A stretch of DNA of 42,796 nucleotides from an uncultured Treponema sp. (GTDB lineage Bacteria; Spirochaetota; Spirochaetia; Treponematales; Treponemataceae). The stretch's first letter is position 1. Each line of letters starts with the position of its first letter. The notes below the pieces were generated by a model. That model made no database searches, was not told where the DNA came from, and saw nothing but the letters and a program-made list of their open reading frames with translations. The DNA lies in contig CALELJ010000039.1 of NCBI GenBank assembly GCA_937902445.1, positions 1-42,796 of the forward strand, read 5' to 3'. Shown here one piece after another: positions 7,108 to 15,316 of this stretch. The position numbers and the translations under genes were made by a program.

Positions 7108-9462
7108 TCAATCTCTTTCATAAAAGAAGGAACTGTAGTACGCGGTGGCAAGGCCTACAAGAATGGCAAGTCCCATCAGATGCACCGGAGTGAAGGAACT
7201 GAGGGAGATGGCTCCAAATGAAATTGATGTCGTAAAGAAGGACAGCAGAATCGCATAGGGTTCAAGCCTTTTGTTTTCCGTGGTGTCATTTCTTTTCTGG
7301 GCCTCGACCATATAGATGACGTAATCAAGGCCAAGTCCAAAGACAAGGATGATTCCCGTGATCGAGAAAAATTCCAGATGGATTCGGGCAATGGCAAACA
7401 CTGAACTTACAAGAAGAATTATCAGCAGCGGAATGGAAATAATCTTAAGAGACTGTTTCATCCTGTAGAACATCCTGAGAACAATAAAAATAAGAATGTA
7501 GGCAACGGCAAAGAATTTTAAAATCATGACCGTGAGAACATCCATGTCATGGCTTATGTCCGCCATCTTGTTCACATAGAAAACATCATCGCCATAATTT
7601 GAGGCAAAGTTCTTTCCGTCAAGCCCCTCGGGAATGAAAGAAGGCATCACAACGGAATACCAGCTTCCGTCGATTTCACCAAGCCACGAGTTGGCACATG
7701 CGCTCTGGATGAATTCAGGGAAATCTTCCATAGAAGTATATGCATTTTTCTTTTCTTCCCATTCGGAACTGATCCGGGACGCCATTGAGGAATCTTCTCC
7801 GATGTACTCAAGCTGAGCTTCCATAAAAGGCAGGAGACCTTCGTAAATTCTCTTTGACCTGTCCTGCTGCTTTTTCGACGGAAGGAAATCAGAAGTACAG
7901 AAAAGGGAAATTCCATCAATCTGGTTTCTAAGATCCATTACAACATCATGCTCAAGTTCAATCAGTTCATCAGCAGTTCTACCGCGCAGGATGAACCACC
8001 CGCGGGGCGCATAGTTGAGGACCTTTGCGCTTTCAATCTGGTCTTCAAGGACACGGCCTTCCATTTTGTAAAGGCGCGAAAGATCATTTTCAATACGGCA
8101 GTATTCGTATCCCCGGAAAAGACAGATGAAGGCAAAGACAAACATGGCGGTAACGGCGAAACGGCCGGCGATCTTGCGGTTGTACCACTTTGGTATCTTC
8201 ACGAATCTCATTCCACGTACACGGCGCTTTTTGTGTTCCGGAACTGGAACAAGAGGATAGATGCAGACCACCGAAAGGAAGGAACTGAAAATACCCGAGA
8301 GGGAGAAGACCGACATCTGCTTCAAAAGTTCAAAAGGAGCAAAGATAAGGATGGCAAAACAGATTTCCGTCGAAACAAGGGAAAGTGCGAGACCTGAAAA
8401 GAGATAGGATCTTATTTCCGAACCTGTCTTCAATGAGGTATTGGCTTTCCAGTTGATGAAAAAATGAAGGCTGTAGTCGATGCAAGAGCCAATCAGTGAA
8501 GTTCCGAAGATGAGGGTAAGGACATGAATCCTGTGGAACACTGAAATCGTAAGCAGAAATGCGGTGAGAACCGAAACTCCGATGGAACCGAGGGAAAGGA
8601 AAATCGGTATTGGAGTTCTGAAAACAAGGAGAAGCATGACAAGAACTGCGGCAAGGGACACTGTGGAAATAATGGTGATTTCCCTTGTAGCGGCATTGGA
8701 ACTTTTGTGGCTGTGGAAAGTAGTTCCTGAGTAGACAAAGCGCTGATCGCCATTCTCATACTTCGAGCACACTGAATATATTTCCGAGATGCCATTTTTT
8801 TTGCTTGCCAGCGCCGAACCTTCCTTGCTGAGAAGTCCGCGCACCATGACATACCAGAGACCGTTGTATTCCCTGGCAAGGACATTGTCCCTGAGACCAA
8901 GGGAAGTTCCGTTGGATGAGAGAGATTCAAGATAATTTTCCATTTCAACTTCAGTCAGAAGGAAAGGATCTCTGTCCATGTATGAAAGGCTTGAGTAAGT
9001 GAACGGACTGTAAAGCTTTTCAAGGGCCGTCTGCGACATCTGTGACGGATCACTGTATTTTTCATCGATGAAATTGAACCTGTTGTCAAAAAGGAAAGAC
9101 TCAAACTGGCCAATGACTTCCGTATCCTGATAGAGGGTCAGCGACTTGAAGTTGGAACTGTCTTTAAGCTCTTCGTAGACCTTGCCGGCGATTTCCTTTG
9201 CGGTGTCAAAATCCCTGTTGCAGGAAAGAATGAACACATTGCGGCTTGTAACTTCTGAAAGCTTCCTGTCGGCTTTTTCGACAGACTCTCCTGAAAACTG
9301 CTTTGGAAGCATGTTGAACAGATCGGCATCTATCTTGAGGGAGTCCTTTGAAAACAGAAAGGAAGCAAGGAAAACCGAGGCGATTACAAAATGAAAGGCA
9401 AGCCATAGGCCCAGGAATTTCCTGTCGGAAAACCTATTTGTTATTGAAGCAGGATTTTTCAT
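7108..9462 (-). CDS. apeM: MMPL/RND family exporter (ApeM-like)
   Basis: A 784-residue inner-membrane transporter of the MMPL/RND superfamily. It starts with one membrane helix, then a large periplasmic domain, a bundle of hydrophobic segments near residues 250-430 (with GTSLIGSCIDYSLHFFI, the usual D-Y/H motif), a second periplasmic domain, and a second bundle at the C-terminus (VFGLGLDYVIYM). This doubled layout is normal for the family. In APE clusters it is thought to move the finished aryl polyene lipid outward using proton motive force. I chose the ATG at 9462, which has AAGGA/GGAAG upstream and overlaps the LolA-like gene by 29 bases; an in-frame ATG at 9522 has no ribosome site. Confidence 0.85.
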   Translation of the reverse strand: MKNPASITNRFSDRKFLGLWLAFHFVIASVFLASFLFSKDSLKIDADLFNMLPKQFSGESVEKADRKLSEVTSRNVFILSCNRDFDTAKEIAGKVYEELKDSSNFKSLTLYQDTEVIGQFESFLFDNRFNFIDEKYSDPSQMSQTALEKLYSPFTYSSLSYMDRDPFLLTEVEMENYLESLSSNGTSLGLRDNVLAREYNGLWYVMVRGLLSKEGSALASKKNGISEIYSVCSKYENGDQRFVYSGTTFHSHKSSNAATREITIISTVSLAAVLVMLLLVFRTPIPIFLSLGSIGVSVLTAFLLTISVFHRIHVLTLIFGTSLIGSCIDYSLHFFINWKANTSLKTGSEIRSYLFSGLALSLVSTEICFAILIFAPFELLKQMSVFSLSGIFSSFLSVVCIYPLVPVPEHKKRRVRGMRFVKIPKWYNRKIAGRFAVTAMFVFAFICLFRGYEYCRIENDLSRLYKMEGRVLEDQIESAKVLNYAPRGWFILRGRTADELIELEHDVVMDLRNQIDGISLFCTSDFLPSKKQQDRSKRIYEGLLPFMEAQLEYIGEDSSMASRISSEWEEKKNAYTSMEDFPEFIQSACANSWLGEIDGSWYSVVMPSFIPEGLDGKNFASNYGDDVFYVNKMADISHDMDVLTVMILKFFAVAYILIFIVLRMFYRMKQSLKIISIPLLIILLVSSVFAIARIHLEFFSITGIILVFGLGLDYVIYMVEAQKRNDTTENKRLEPYAILLSFFTTSISFGAISLSSFTPVHLMGLAILVGLATAYYSSFFYERD

Positions 9463-10060
9463 CTTCCGAAAGTTCCTTTGGATGTGAGTGGTTTGTGAAT
9501 CCATAGAAAACGGAACCACCATTGGCTTCGTTTAAGACAATGTCTGTGATCTCCGAATTTCCCGATCCGCTTTTTCCCTTCAATACAATGCTGCTCATTA
9601 CCGAAGCGACAGTCTTGTCCTTTGGTTCAAGGGAAACTGTCCATGTATCTGCGCCGGATGACTCAAATGTCAAAGTGAAATTCTGACTAAGCTTTGATAC
9701 ATCGTTTGAGAAAAGGGCAAGCAAAGTGGATGACACGCTTTTGAAGGCATCGTTTCCCCGGGCGTCAGTGACCTTTCTTTTTCCGTCCGAGCCAATCTGA
9801 ACCATGTAGTCTGCACCAAGGACCAGAGTCGAAGGGAAAGGCTTCAAGGTATTCCAGAGAATTCCTTCCGTGCTGAAAATAAATTTTCCATTGGAGCTGA
9901 GTTTCTTGCCCGTCTTTGCGATTGTCTTTGACTGAAGAAAATCACCTTTTGTGATCCTGTTTTTTGAAAGGTCGGAACAAATCGACTCAAGAGAAATGTT
10001 CTGCGAAAATGCGAGGGCACCGCAAAAAACAAGCGCCGCCATAAAAATATGTTTTTTCAT
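9434..10060 (-). CDS. apeL: LolA-like periplasmic carrier (ApeL-like)
   Basis: A 208-residue exported protein with a signal peptide (MKKHIFMAALVFCGALAFS) and the pattern of LolA-like outer-membrane lipoprotein carriers: KGDFLQSKTIAKTGKKLSS, then GKFIFSTEGILWNTLKPFPS, then LVLGADYMVQIG. It should be a soluble periplasmic shell that shuttles a hydrophobic cargo. In APE clusters this gene lies between the thioesterase and the MMPL exporter, as here, and its cargo is expected to be the polyene lipid. It has a good AAAGGA ribosome site. It is unlikely to be the housekeeping LolA, because of its position and sequence divergence. Confidence 0.78.
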   Translation of the reverse strand: MKKHIFMAALVFCGALAFSQNISLESICSDLSKNRITKGDFLQSKTIAKTGKKLSSNGKFIFSTEGILWNTLKPFPSTLVLGADYMVQIGSDGKRKVTDARGNDAFKSVSSTLLALFSNDVSKLSQNFTLTFESSGADTWTVSLEPKDKTVASVMSSIVLKGKSGSGNSEITDIVLNEANGGSVFYGFTNHSHPKELSEDEKSCFNNK

Positions 10061-10091
10061 GCAATAAATCCTTTGTATTAATTCTGTCAGT

Positions 10092-10520
10092 TTATTTCTT
10101 TAACGCCATTGCTTCCTTCATTTTTTCAATGAAAGTTTCAGGACAGACATACATTGTCTCTCCCGTAGCGACCTTCACCACCATCTGTGTGGATTCCGCC
10201 TTCGTCACAAGATCACCATTTGAGTTGTAGATTTCGTATTTTATCTTGAGGCAGTTTTCATATTCAGTGACGGAAGATCTTATTTTTGCCACCTCGTTGA
10301 ATTTGAGGGATTTCAGATAGCGTACCTTTATGTCGACCACAGGGAATGCATAGCCTTCGTTTTTCATCGACAGGTAATTGTATCCAATCTCATCAAGAAG
10401 GGCACAACGGCCTACTTCCATGAAACGTATATAGTTTCCGTGGTAGGCAATGTCCATTGAATCGACATCATAGAATTCAACCTTAAAATCCTTTTCGACC
10501 GTATAAAACTCTTTGTCCAT
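10092..10520 (-). CDS. apeK: 4HBT-type acyl thioesterase (ApeK-like)
   Basis: A 142-residue hotdog thioesterase. The segment YDVDSMDIAYHGNYIRFME carries the catalytic aspartate and the HxNYxxF signature of the 4-hydroxybenzoyl-CoA thioesterase family (FADVD..GIV.H.NY). It would hydrolyse an acyl-CoA or acyl-ACP, perhaps to release or proofread chains in the polyene pathway. It starts 2 bases after the acyltransferase gene ends, and precedes the LolA-like gene by 31 bases. A YbgC-like housekeeping thioesterase is the alternative, but the gene order fits ApeK. Confidence 0.82.
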   Translation of the reverse strand: MDKEFYTVEKDFKVEFYDVDSMDIAYHGNYIRFMEVGRCALLDEIGYNYLSMKNEGYAFPVVDIKVRYLKSLKFNEVAKIRSSVTEYENCLKIKYEIYNSNGDLVTKAESTQMVVKVATGETMYVCPETFIEKMKEAMALKK

Positions 10521-10522
10521 TC

Positions 10523-11479
10523 TTATTCCTCGCTCCAGAAATCAAAGAAATTGTACCACTGGTTCGGGAACCACATACAGTACTTTTCAAGAACCATCAC
10601 ATAGTTTTCACAAAGACGGTTTATTCTTGCATTCCTTTCATTACGCCTGCAGTCATTGAAATCAATGTCAGACCTGTGCATATAGACCGCGTTGATCGGC
10701 CTCAGCATTACAGGTTCGTCCCTGAGTCCAAAACAGAAATAGGTCGGACAATTAAGAAGGGCGGCAATAAGGAAAACTCCATAAGGAAAGTTCGCCTCCT
10801 TGCCAAGAAATTTTGTCCTGATGAACCTGTTGCTTGAATGGGCGGAAATTCTGTCGCCGGTTATGACGACGATTTCTCCGTTCTGGATTTTTTCCTGAAG
10901 CTGGATTATGGTTTCCGGAGTTATGTCTGTGGGATCTATGGCAGTCATTTCATAATCTTCATTTACACTCTTCATCACATTGTTGAATTTTTCAGAAGAC
11001 TTTATTTCCATTATCACCGTCACGGGAATCACATGGTCCACACCTGCGCGGCTGAAAGTAGAAAGGCTTCTTAGAAGATCCATGTTGCCAAGATGTGAAG
11101 TGATCAGAAGACAGCCCTGGCCTTTATCAAGGTTTTCCCAATAGTCATCAATATCATCGTCATTATAGAAAACATCTTCCGCCTCAATTTTTCCGATCCA
11201 TCCTGCGATGCGTTCAACAAGGCAGAGACTGAAGGAGAAGATCGTCCTGTAGATTGAAATTTTATGGGGAACATGACCACCGGTGAAAGTCCTCATCTGA
11301 TTCTGGAATCTTCTGATTTCCCTGCGGGCACGGGCTGAAAATAAATAGTAGAAAAATGCGACCGGAAATATTATTGCGCACACAACTGGAAGCGGAAGAA
11401 CTTTGACCAGCCATAACGTGAAGAGAATCGGAGCACTTGTGTGGACCTGTTCCTTTTCCTTGTACCACTGTCTATTCAT
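10523..11479 (-). CDS. LpxL/HtrB-like acyltransferase of the APE cluster (ApeJ C-terminal part)
   Basis: A 318-residue membrane-associated acyltransferase of the lysophospholipid/lipid A lauroyl type. One N-terminal hydrophobic segment (residues 17-45) is followed by the HX4D catalytic motif in TSHLGNMD, and further on VVITGDRIS and FLGKEANFPYG, which are the substrate-side motifs of LpxL-like enzymes. It likely attaches an acyl chain, possibly the polyene itself, to a glycolipid carrier. It overlaps the preceding glycosyltransferase gene by 8 bases. In several APE clusters a glycosyltransferase and an acyltransferase of this kind are joined in one ApeJ protein; here they are two genes. That comparison is from memory. 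Confidence 0.78.
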   Translation of the reverse strand: MNRQWYKEKEQVHTSAPILFTLWLVKVLPLPVVCAIIFPVAFFYYLFSARARREIRRFQNQMRTFTGGHVPHKISIYRTIFSFSLCLVERIAGWIGKIEAEDVFYNDDDIDDYWENLDKGQGCLLITSHLGNMDLLRSLSTFSRAGVDHVIPVTVIMEIKSSEKFNNVMKSVNEDYEMTAIDPTDITPETIIQLQEKIQNGEIVVITGDRISAHSSNRFIRTKFLGKEANFPYGVFLIAALLNCPTYFCFGLRDEPVMLRPINAVYMHRSDIDFNDCRRNERNARINRLCENYVMVLEKYCMWFPNQWYNFFDFWSEE

Positions 11480-12230
11480 TTTTTTTCAAACCTCTTTTAA
11501 CTGCCCTGAAAACCAGAACCGGCGAACGGAACATCATGCCTATGCACAGCCTTGTATAGGCAAGTGAAATGTGGATGTTGTCGCGCACCAGGCGGAAATT
11601 TGACACACCGTCCTTAGGGTAGCTGATTTTCACCGGACTTTGAACCACAGGAATATTCTTCCACATCATGTGGGCAAGGATATCCAGATCATAGCCCATG
11701 TGGCTGTCTATGACCGCATGATTTTTCAGCAATTTATAGTAGGGAGCCACTGGATACACACGGAACCCTATGAGGCAGTCCCTGATCTCATTTGAAATGG
11801 TGACGATATGGATCCAGGTGTTGGCGATTTTTCTTGCCTTGAGACGCGCAGGCGGAACCGTTCCGTCGTATTCAGGATAGCCGCAGATTATGCTTCCGGG
11901 ATTTTTCTCTGAAAGCTCAAGGAAATGTTCCACCTGGGACACATCATGCTGGCCGTCGGAATCTATCTGAAGGACGTGGGTGATTCCAAGTTCATGGGCC
12001 TTTCTCACACCGTCATTGACAGCCCTGCCCTTGCCTCCGTTTTTTTCCCGCCAGATGACCACAACACTGGAATACTTTGACTCAACCCCGCGTATGAATT
12101 TCTTGTCCTCTTCTCCATTTCCGTCATCAACGACAATGATGGGACAGTTGAATTTTTGCAATGAGGAAACAACATAATCCAAAGTCGATCCGTGCCTGTA
12201 CACCGGAACAATAAAAGCAAATCTATTCAT
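11472..12230 (-). CDS. Family 2 glycosyltransferase of the APE cluster (ApeJ N-terminal part)
   Basis: A 252-residue GT-A fold glycosyltransferase related to dolichol-phosphate mannose synthases. It opens with FIVPVYRHG, has IIVVDDGNGEED, the NGGKGRAVNDG motif and the metal-binding LQIDSDGQHD. No membrane segments are clear, so it acts on the cytoplasmic face. It should add a sugar to a lipid or aryl head group before acylation. The ATG overlaps the stop of the ApeI-like gene by one base and its own 3' end overlaps the acyltransferase by 8 bases. The sugar and acceptor cannot be read from sequence. Confidence 0.8.
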   Translation of the reverse strand: MNRFAFIVPVYRHGSTLDYVVSSLQKFNCPIIVVDDGNGEEDKKFIRGVESKYSSVVVIWREKNGGKGRAVNDGVRKAHELGITHVLQIDSDGQHDVSQVEHFLELSEKNPGSIICGYPEYDGTVPPARLKARKIANTWIHIVTISNEIRDCLIGFRVYPVAPYYKLLKNHAVIDSHMGYDLDILAHMMWKNIPVVQSPVKISYPKDGVSNFRLVRDNIHISLAYTRLCIGMMFRSPVLVFRAVKRGLKKNE

Positions 12231-12592
12231 CAGTTTTTTCCCGCAACAAATGCCCCGGAAGAGAAAACCTTCGATTCATCAACGGCAGACCAGAGCCTGA
12301 ATGCCACAGTTGATTTTTCCGGATCATATTCAAGTTTCATCCTTACCTTTGCGCCAGGTAGAATCGGTGCTGAAAACTTCATTCTTTTGATTGAGGATAC
12401 TCCCCTGGCAACTCCGAAATATCTGCAGGCAAAACGGGAAATGACCTCAAACTGTCCCACCGCAGGCAGCAGCTTGAACTGTGGGAAATGTCCGTCAAAA
12501 AAATCACTTGATTCCGGAACAAGAAATTCCAGAAGCACGGACGAGTCATCTTTCTCAATCAGGATTTCATTTTCAATGGAGTGGCTGTTCAT
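12230..12592 (-). CDS. apeI: APE dehydratase subunit (ApeI-like hotdog protein)
   Basis: A 120-residue FabA/FabZ-like hotdog protein. The key motif FFDGHFPQFKLLPAVGQFE keeps both the catalytic histidine (GHFP) and the downstream glutamate. It should dehydrate 3-hydroxyacyl-ACP to the trans-2-enoyl form and so create each double bond of the polyene. With the ApeP-like protein, which lacks the histidine, it probably forms a mixed dimer in which this subunit supplies the catalytic residue. It lies 5 bases after the ligase gene and overlaps the glycosyltransferase gene by one base. Confidence 0.8.
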   Translation of the reverse strand: MNSHSIENEILIEKDDSSVLLEFLVPESSDFFDGHFPQFKLLPAVGQFEVISRFACRYFGVARGVSSIKRMKFSAPILPGAKVRMKLEYDPEKSTVAFRLWSAVDESKVFSSGAFVAGKN

Positions 12593-12597
12593 CGGCT

Positions 12598-14628
12598 TTA
12601 AGATTCCTGTGAATTCTCAAACATGGCGGCGATTTCAGCCTTGTGCTTCTTGCCCTGTACATCAACAGGAAGTTCATCCACAAAGCGCCATTTCTTTGGG
12701 AGGACTACATTCTCAAAGAACTTCATGAGCCAGTCATGGAAATACCTGTTGATGAGATATTTTTCCGTACCTTCAAATTTTTTCTTACCTTCTGCGTTCA
12801 ACACAACGGCGGCGGCAAGATACTGGCGCACATCATTGGAAAGGGCAATGACCTTTACGTCCGCCACAAGTCCGCTTTCAATAAGGCGGTTCTCAACTTC
12901 CGTCATGGAAATGCGCTTTTCCTCAATTTTTACGATGGAATCGCTTCGTCCCTTCAGAAGGAATTTCTGATCCTCTCCGGTAAATTCAACAAGGTCGGCT
13001 GTTGCAAATCCCTCGGGATCCTTGATGTACGGAGAGATGATTCTGAGGCATCCGTCATCGCCCTTCCATACCTTTGCGTTGTCAAAAGGAGTCCAGACCA
13101 GCTTGTCCTTTTTCTGCTGGCGGTAAGCGATTCCGCTTGTCTCCGTTGAACCGTAGACTTCAAGAGGACAGAATCCAAAAACTTTTTCCGTGCTTACGGC
13201 AAGCTCGGGACTTACGGCACCACCGCTTGTGAAAATCCAGGTGTCATCAAGGGGAAGCTTTTCCTTGGATTCAACGGTGCGCTTGAGGAAAGCAGGAGTT
13301 GCGATGATGATGTATCTGCCGTCATCAAGCTTTTCAAAATCCTCAGGAAACTCAATTCTTGTCCTGCGGAATGGAACTCCCAATGTAAACGGAAGGCAGA
13401 TGCCAAAAAGGAAACCGTAGATATGATGCTGGCTTACTGTCGTAACAAGATGGCGGCTGCAGAATTCCTGCCCCCATTTTGAGATGATGAAGGCGTTGTC
13501 TTCCTCAAACTCCTTCATGCGCTGAGGAACAGCTTTTGGAGTTCCTGTAGAGCCTGACGTGTACATGTAGATGTTTGAATCCTCGCAATTGATTCCAGGC
13601 GCGGTGCGGATCTCGGATTCTGATGGTGATGCGGAGCCTTCGATTATTTCTGGAATAAAGCCGGAACCAGCGATGACCGCGCCGTCCTTCTTCTGGTCAG
13701 TGAGGAATTCAGTTCCGGCTGTCTTGATTTCTGCGATGAAAGACTCAGCTATGTTCTGTGTCAGGTAAACCGTCTTTCCGCTCTGGAGAAGGGCAACAAA
13801 AGAAACAAGGAAATACCAGTAGTCCTCGCAATGAAGAATCCAGTTCCGGGAATTTCTGGATGCAAGGAATTTCCTCATCTTTGCCGTATCCACAAGAAAA
13901 TCCTTCCAGGTCTTATAAGTTCCGGCTGAATACCTTTCCTCATAGCAAAGGATATGGTCATCCTTTCTTGAGTCCGCCTTGAATTTTGAAATCGGATATG
14001 TCTTAATCATTTTTCCATCAACCTTCTTTCTAATGAAAAATTCAACGGTAAAAAGAATCCCCATCAAAACATAGGAGATTCCACCGTTGTATATGGACCA
14101 CACCCTGTCACTTGCAAAGAACGCGGTGTAGACTGAAACGGTTCCGTTGAAAATAAAAAAACCGCACCAGACCAGAGTTACTTTTAGGCAATATTTTTCA
14201 ACGCTGCCTTCCCATGAACTTCCCTTTATGGACCTATCCATGAGGGTTGCGAATCTGAAAATCATGTTGGGCGGCGAAAAAAGAGTACTGCCAAACACCA
14301 CCAGGAAAGTCAGACTTATTACGACCGAGTAAAGTTTAAGGAAAACAACTTTCTGCGTAATAAAACAAAAAAGACCGGCGGCAAGAAAAAGCGCAGAAGA
14401 AACAAGCGGACGCCAGTTCATCACTTTCTTTTTTTCACCTTCACCGGTTTTTGAATTTCCGTCTGCCCTGCCACGAGCCGTTGCGCTCAAAAAAAAGGCA
14501 GAAGCAAGGACGATTATGCACAGGGACAAAATCCTGACCGGAAGCTTGAACACCACAAGAAATGCAAACACCAGCACAGGATATATGGCGGCCAATGCAT
14601 AGAACAAAATCTTGAGCAGTCCGGACAA
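12598..14628 (-). CDS. apeH: Fused membrane protein and AMP-dependent acyl-ACP ligase (ApeG-ApeH fusion)
   Basis: A 676-residue two-part protein. Residues 1-215 form about seven hydrophobic segments of COG4648 (ApeG) type, with the conserved VTLVWCGFFIFNG and SYVLMGILFTVEF stretches. Residues 225-676 are an adenylate-forming ligase: YTSGSTGTPKAVP (phosphate loop), TPAFLKRT, EVYGSTETSGIAYR, GRSDSIVKIEEKRIS, and a C-terminal KKHKAE lysine. In known APE clusters ApeH activates the aromatic starter, 4-hydroxybenzoate, and loads it on the ACP, and ApeG is a separate membrane protein. Here both are one polypeptide. The start is TTG with AGGAAGAG just upstream; no usable ATG exists. It lies 9 bases after apeF. 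Confidence 0.85.
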   Translation of the reverse strand: MSGLLKILFYALAAIYPVLVFAFLVVFKLPVRILSLCIIVLASAFFLSATARGRADGNSKTGEGEKKKVMNWRPLVSSALFLAAGLFCFITQKVVFLKLYSVVISLTFLVVFGSTLFSPPNMIFRFATLMDRSIKGSSWEGSVEKYCLKVTLVWCGFFIFNGTVSVYTAFFASDRVWSIYNGGISYVLMGILFTVEFFIRKKVDGKMIKTYPISKFKADSRKDDHILCYEERYSAGTYKTWKDFLVDTAKMRKFLASRNSRNWILHCEDYWYFLVSFVALLQSGKTVYLTQNIAESFIAEIKTAGTEFLTDQKKDGAVIAGSGFIPEIIEGSASPSESEIRTAPGINCEDSNIYMYTSGSTGTPKAVPQRMKEFEEDNAFIISKWGQEFCSRHLVTTVSQHHIYGFLFGICLPFTLGVPFRRTRIEFPEDFEKLDDGRYIIIATPAFLKRTVESKEKLPLDDTWIFTSGGAVSPELAVSTEKVFGFCPLEVYGSTETSGIAYRQQKKDKLVWTPFDNAKVWKGDDGCLRIISPYIKDPEGFATADLVEFTGEDQKFLLKGRSDSIVKIEEKRISMTEVENRLIESGLVADVKVIALSNDVRQYLAAAVVLNAEGKKKFEGTEKYLINRYFHDWLMKFFENVVLPKKWRFVDELPVDVQGKKHKAEIAAMFENSQES

Positions 14629-14637
14629 ATTCTCTTC

Positions 14638-14889
14638 CTATGCCCAGACAGCTGCCAATGCGTCAACCACATCCTGAACGGTCTTTACTTCCTTGAAAAT
14701 GGAAGCATCGATGGCAGGTTTTCCTTCAGGTGTGTATTCCTTCATTTTAACAACAAGATCAATCGCATCGATTGAATCCAGGTCCAGATCATCTCCAAGA
14801 AGGGCTTCAGGAGTAACCTGGGATTCCTCAAGCTCAAAAACAGAAACAAGTATTTCTCTGAGCTTCACAAAAATTTCATCTTTTGTCAT
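14638..14889 (-). CDS. apeF: Acyl carrier protein (ApeF-like)
   Basis: An 83-residue acidic four-helix acyl carrier protein. The phosphopantetheine serine is S39 in DLDLDSIDAIDL. It should carry the growing chain between the ketosynthases, ketoreductase and dehydratase. It has an AGGGG ribosome site and lies 9 bases after the first ACP gene. Two adjacent, different ACPs are the rule in APE clusters: one takes the aromatic starter and the other is used for extension. Which does which here cannot be decided from sequence. Confidence 0.87.
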   Translation of the reverse strand: MTKDEIFVKLREILVSVFELEESQVTPEALLGDDLDLDSIDAIDLVVKMKEYTPEGKPAIDASIFKEVKTVQDVVDALAAVWA

Positions 14890-14898
14890 AGCTGACCC

Positions 14899-15165
14899 CT
14901 AGTTTGCCTTTGCGCGTTCCGCAACGATGTACTGTGCAAGTGAGTCTACTGAAGCAAAAATCTTCTTTGTATCCTCGCCTTCTGTTGCAAATTTAATGCC
15001 GAATTTCTTTTTGAGTGCGACCCCAAGTTCAAGGGCATCAATTGAATCCAAACCGAGTCCTTCGTTGAACAAAGGAGCATCGTCCACAATATTTTCCGGC
15101 TTGATGTCTTCAAGCTGGAGAGACGAAATTATTGTTTCCTTTATTTCCTGTTTCAATGCGTCCAT
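14899..15165 (-). CDS. apeE: Acyl carrier protein (ApeE-like)
   Basis: An 88-residue acyl carrier protein and the first gene of the leftward APE operon. The modified serine is S41 in GLGLDSIDALEL. A segment KFGIKFATEGEDTKKIF follows, typical of the ApeE/flexirubin type of ACP, which is a little longer than FabD-pathway ACPs. The ribosome site AGGGGA lies 6 bases before the ATG, and a strong promoter sits just upstream. The pair apeE-apeF leads the operon as in proteobacterial clusters. Confidence 0.87.
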   Translation of the reverse strand: MDALKQEIKETIISSLQLEDIKPENIVDDAPLFNEGLGLDSIDALELGVALKKKFGIKFATEGEDTKKIFASVDSLAQYIVAERAKAN

Positions 15166-15190
15166 AAAAAGTCCCCTAAAAACAAATACT

Positions 15191-15226
15191 TATATTAATT
15201 ATATTGTAGAAATCCCGCTGATTCAA
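15191..15226 (-). promoter_or_regulatory. Main promoter of the leftward APE operon
   Basis: On the minus strand TTGAAT (15226-15221), exactly 17 bases, then a perfect TATAAT (15203-15198). The expected start is near 15191, giving a leader of about 26 bases that carries the AGGGGA ribosome site of apeE. This is among the best sigma-70-like promoters in the window. Confidence 0.7.
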
Positions 15227-15239
15227 CACGGCGGAATTT
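15210..15239. promoter_or_regulatory. Imperfect palindrome over the APE promoter, candidate operator
   Basis: AAATCCCGCTG (15210-15220) and CGGCGGAATTT (15229-15239) are reverse complements at 9 of 11 positions, with an 8-base centre. The element covers the -35 box and part of the spacer of the leftward promoter and lies between the two divergent operons. This is where a dimeric regulator would bind to control both arms. No regulator gene lies in the locus, so the binder is unknown. Confidence 0.4.
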
Positions 15240-15266
15240 TTGTATAGTTAAAGTTCCACAGCCATG

Positions 15267-15302
15267 TTGAAAAAACAACTTTTTTTCTTTAAAGTTTCTT
15301 CT
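15267..15302 (+). promoter_or_regulatory. Possible promoter of the rightward APE operon
   Basis: TTGAAA (15267-15272), 17 bases, then TAAAGT (15290-15295), which matches the -10 consensus at four of six positions. The start would be near 15302, leaving a short leader with the TGAGGA ribosome site before the apeB ATG. The match is weaker than that of the leftward promoter. Confidence 0.4.
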
Positions 15303-15316
15303 ATAAATGAGGAACT

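Noticed and set aside
9463..9522. Longer start for the MMPL exporter
   Set aside because: There is no ribosome site before the ATG at 9522, and the extra 20 residues lie inside the LolA-like gene; the ATG at 9462 has AAGGA upstream.
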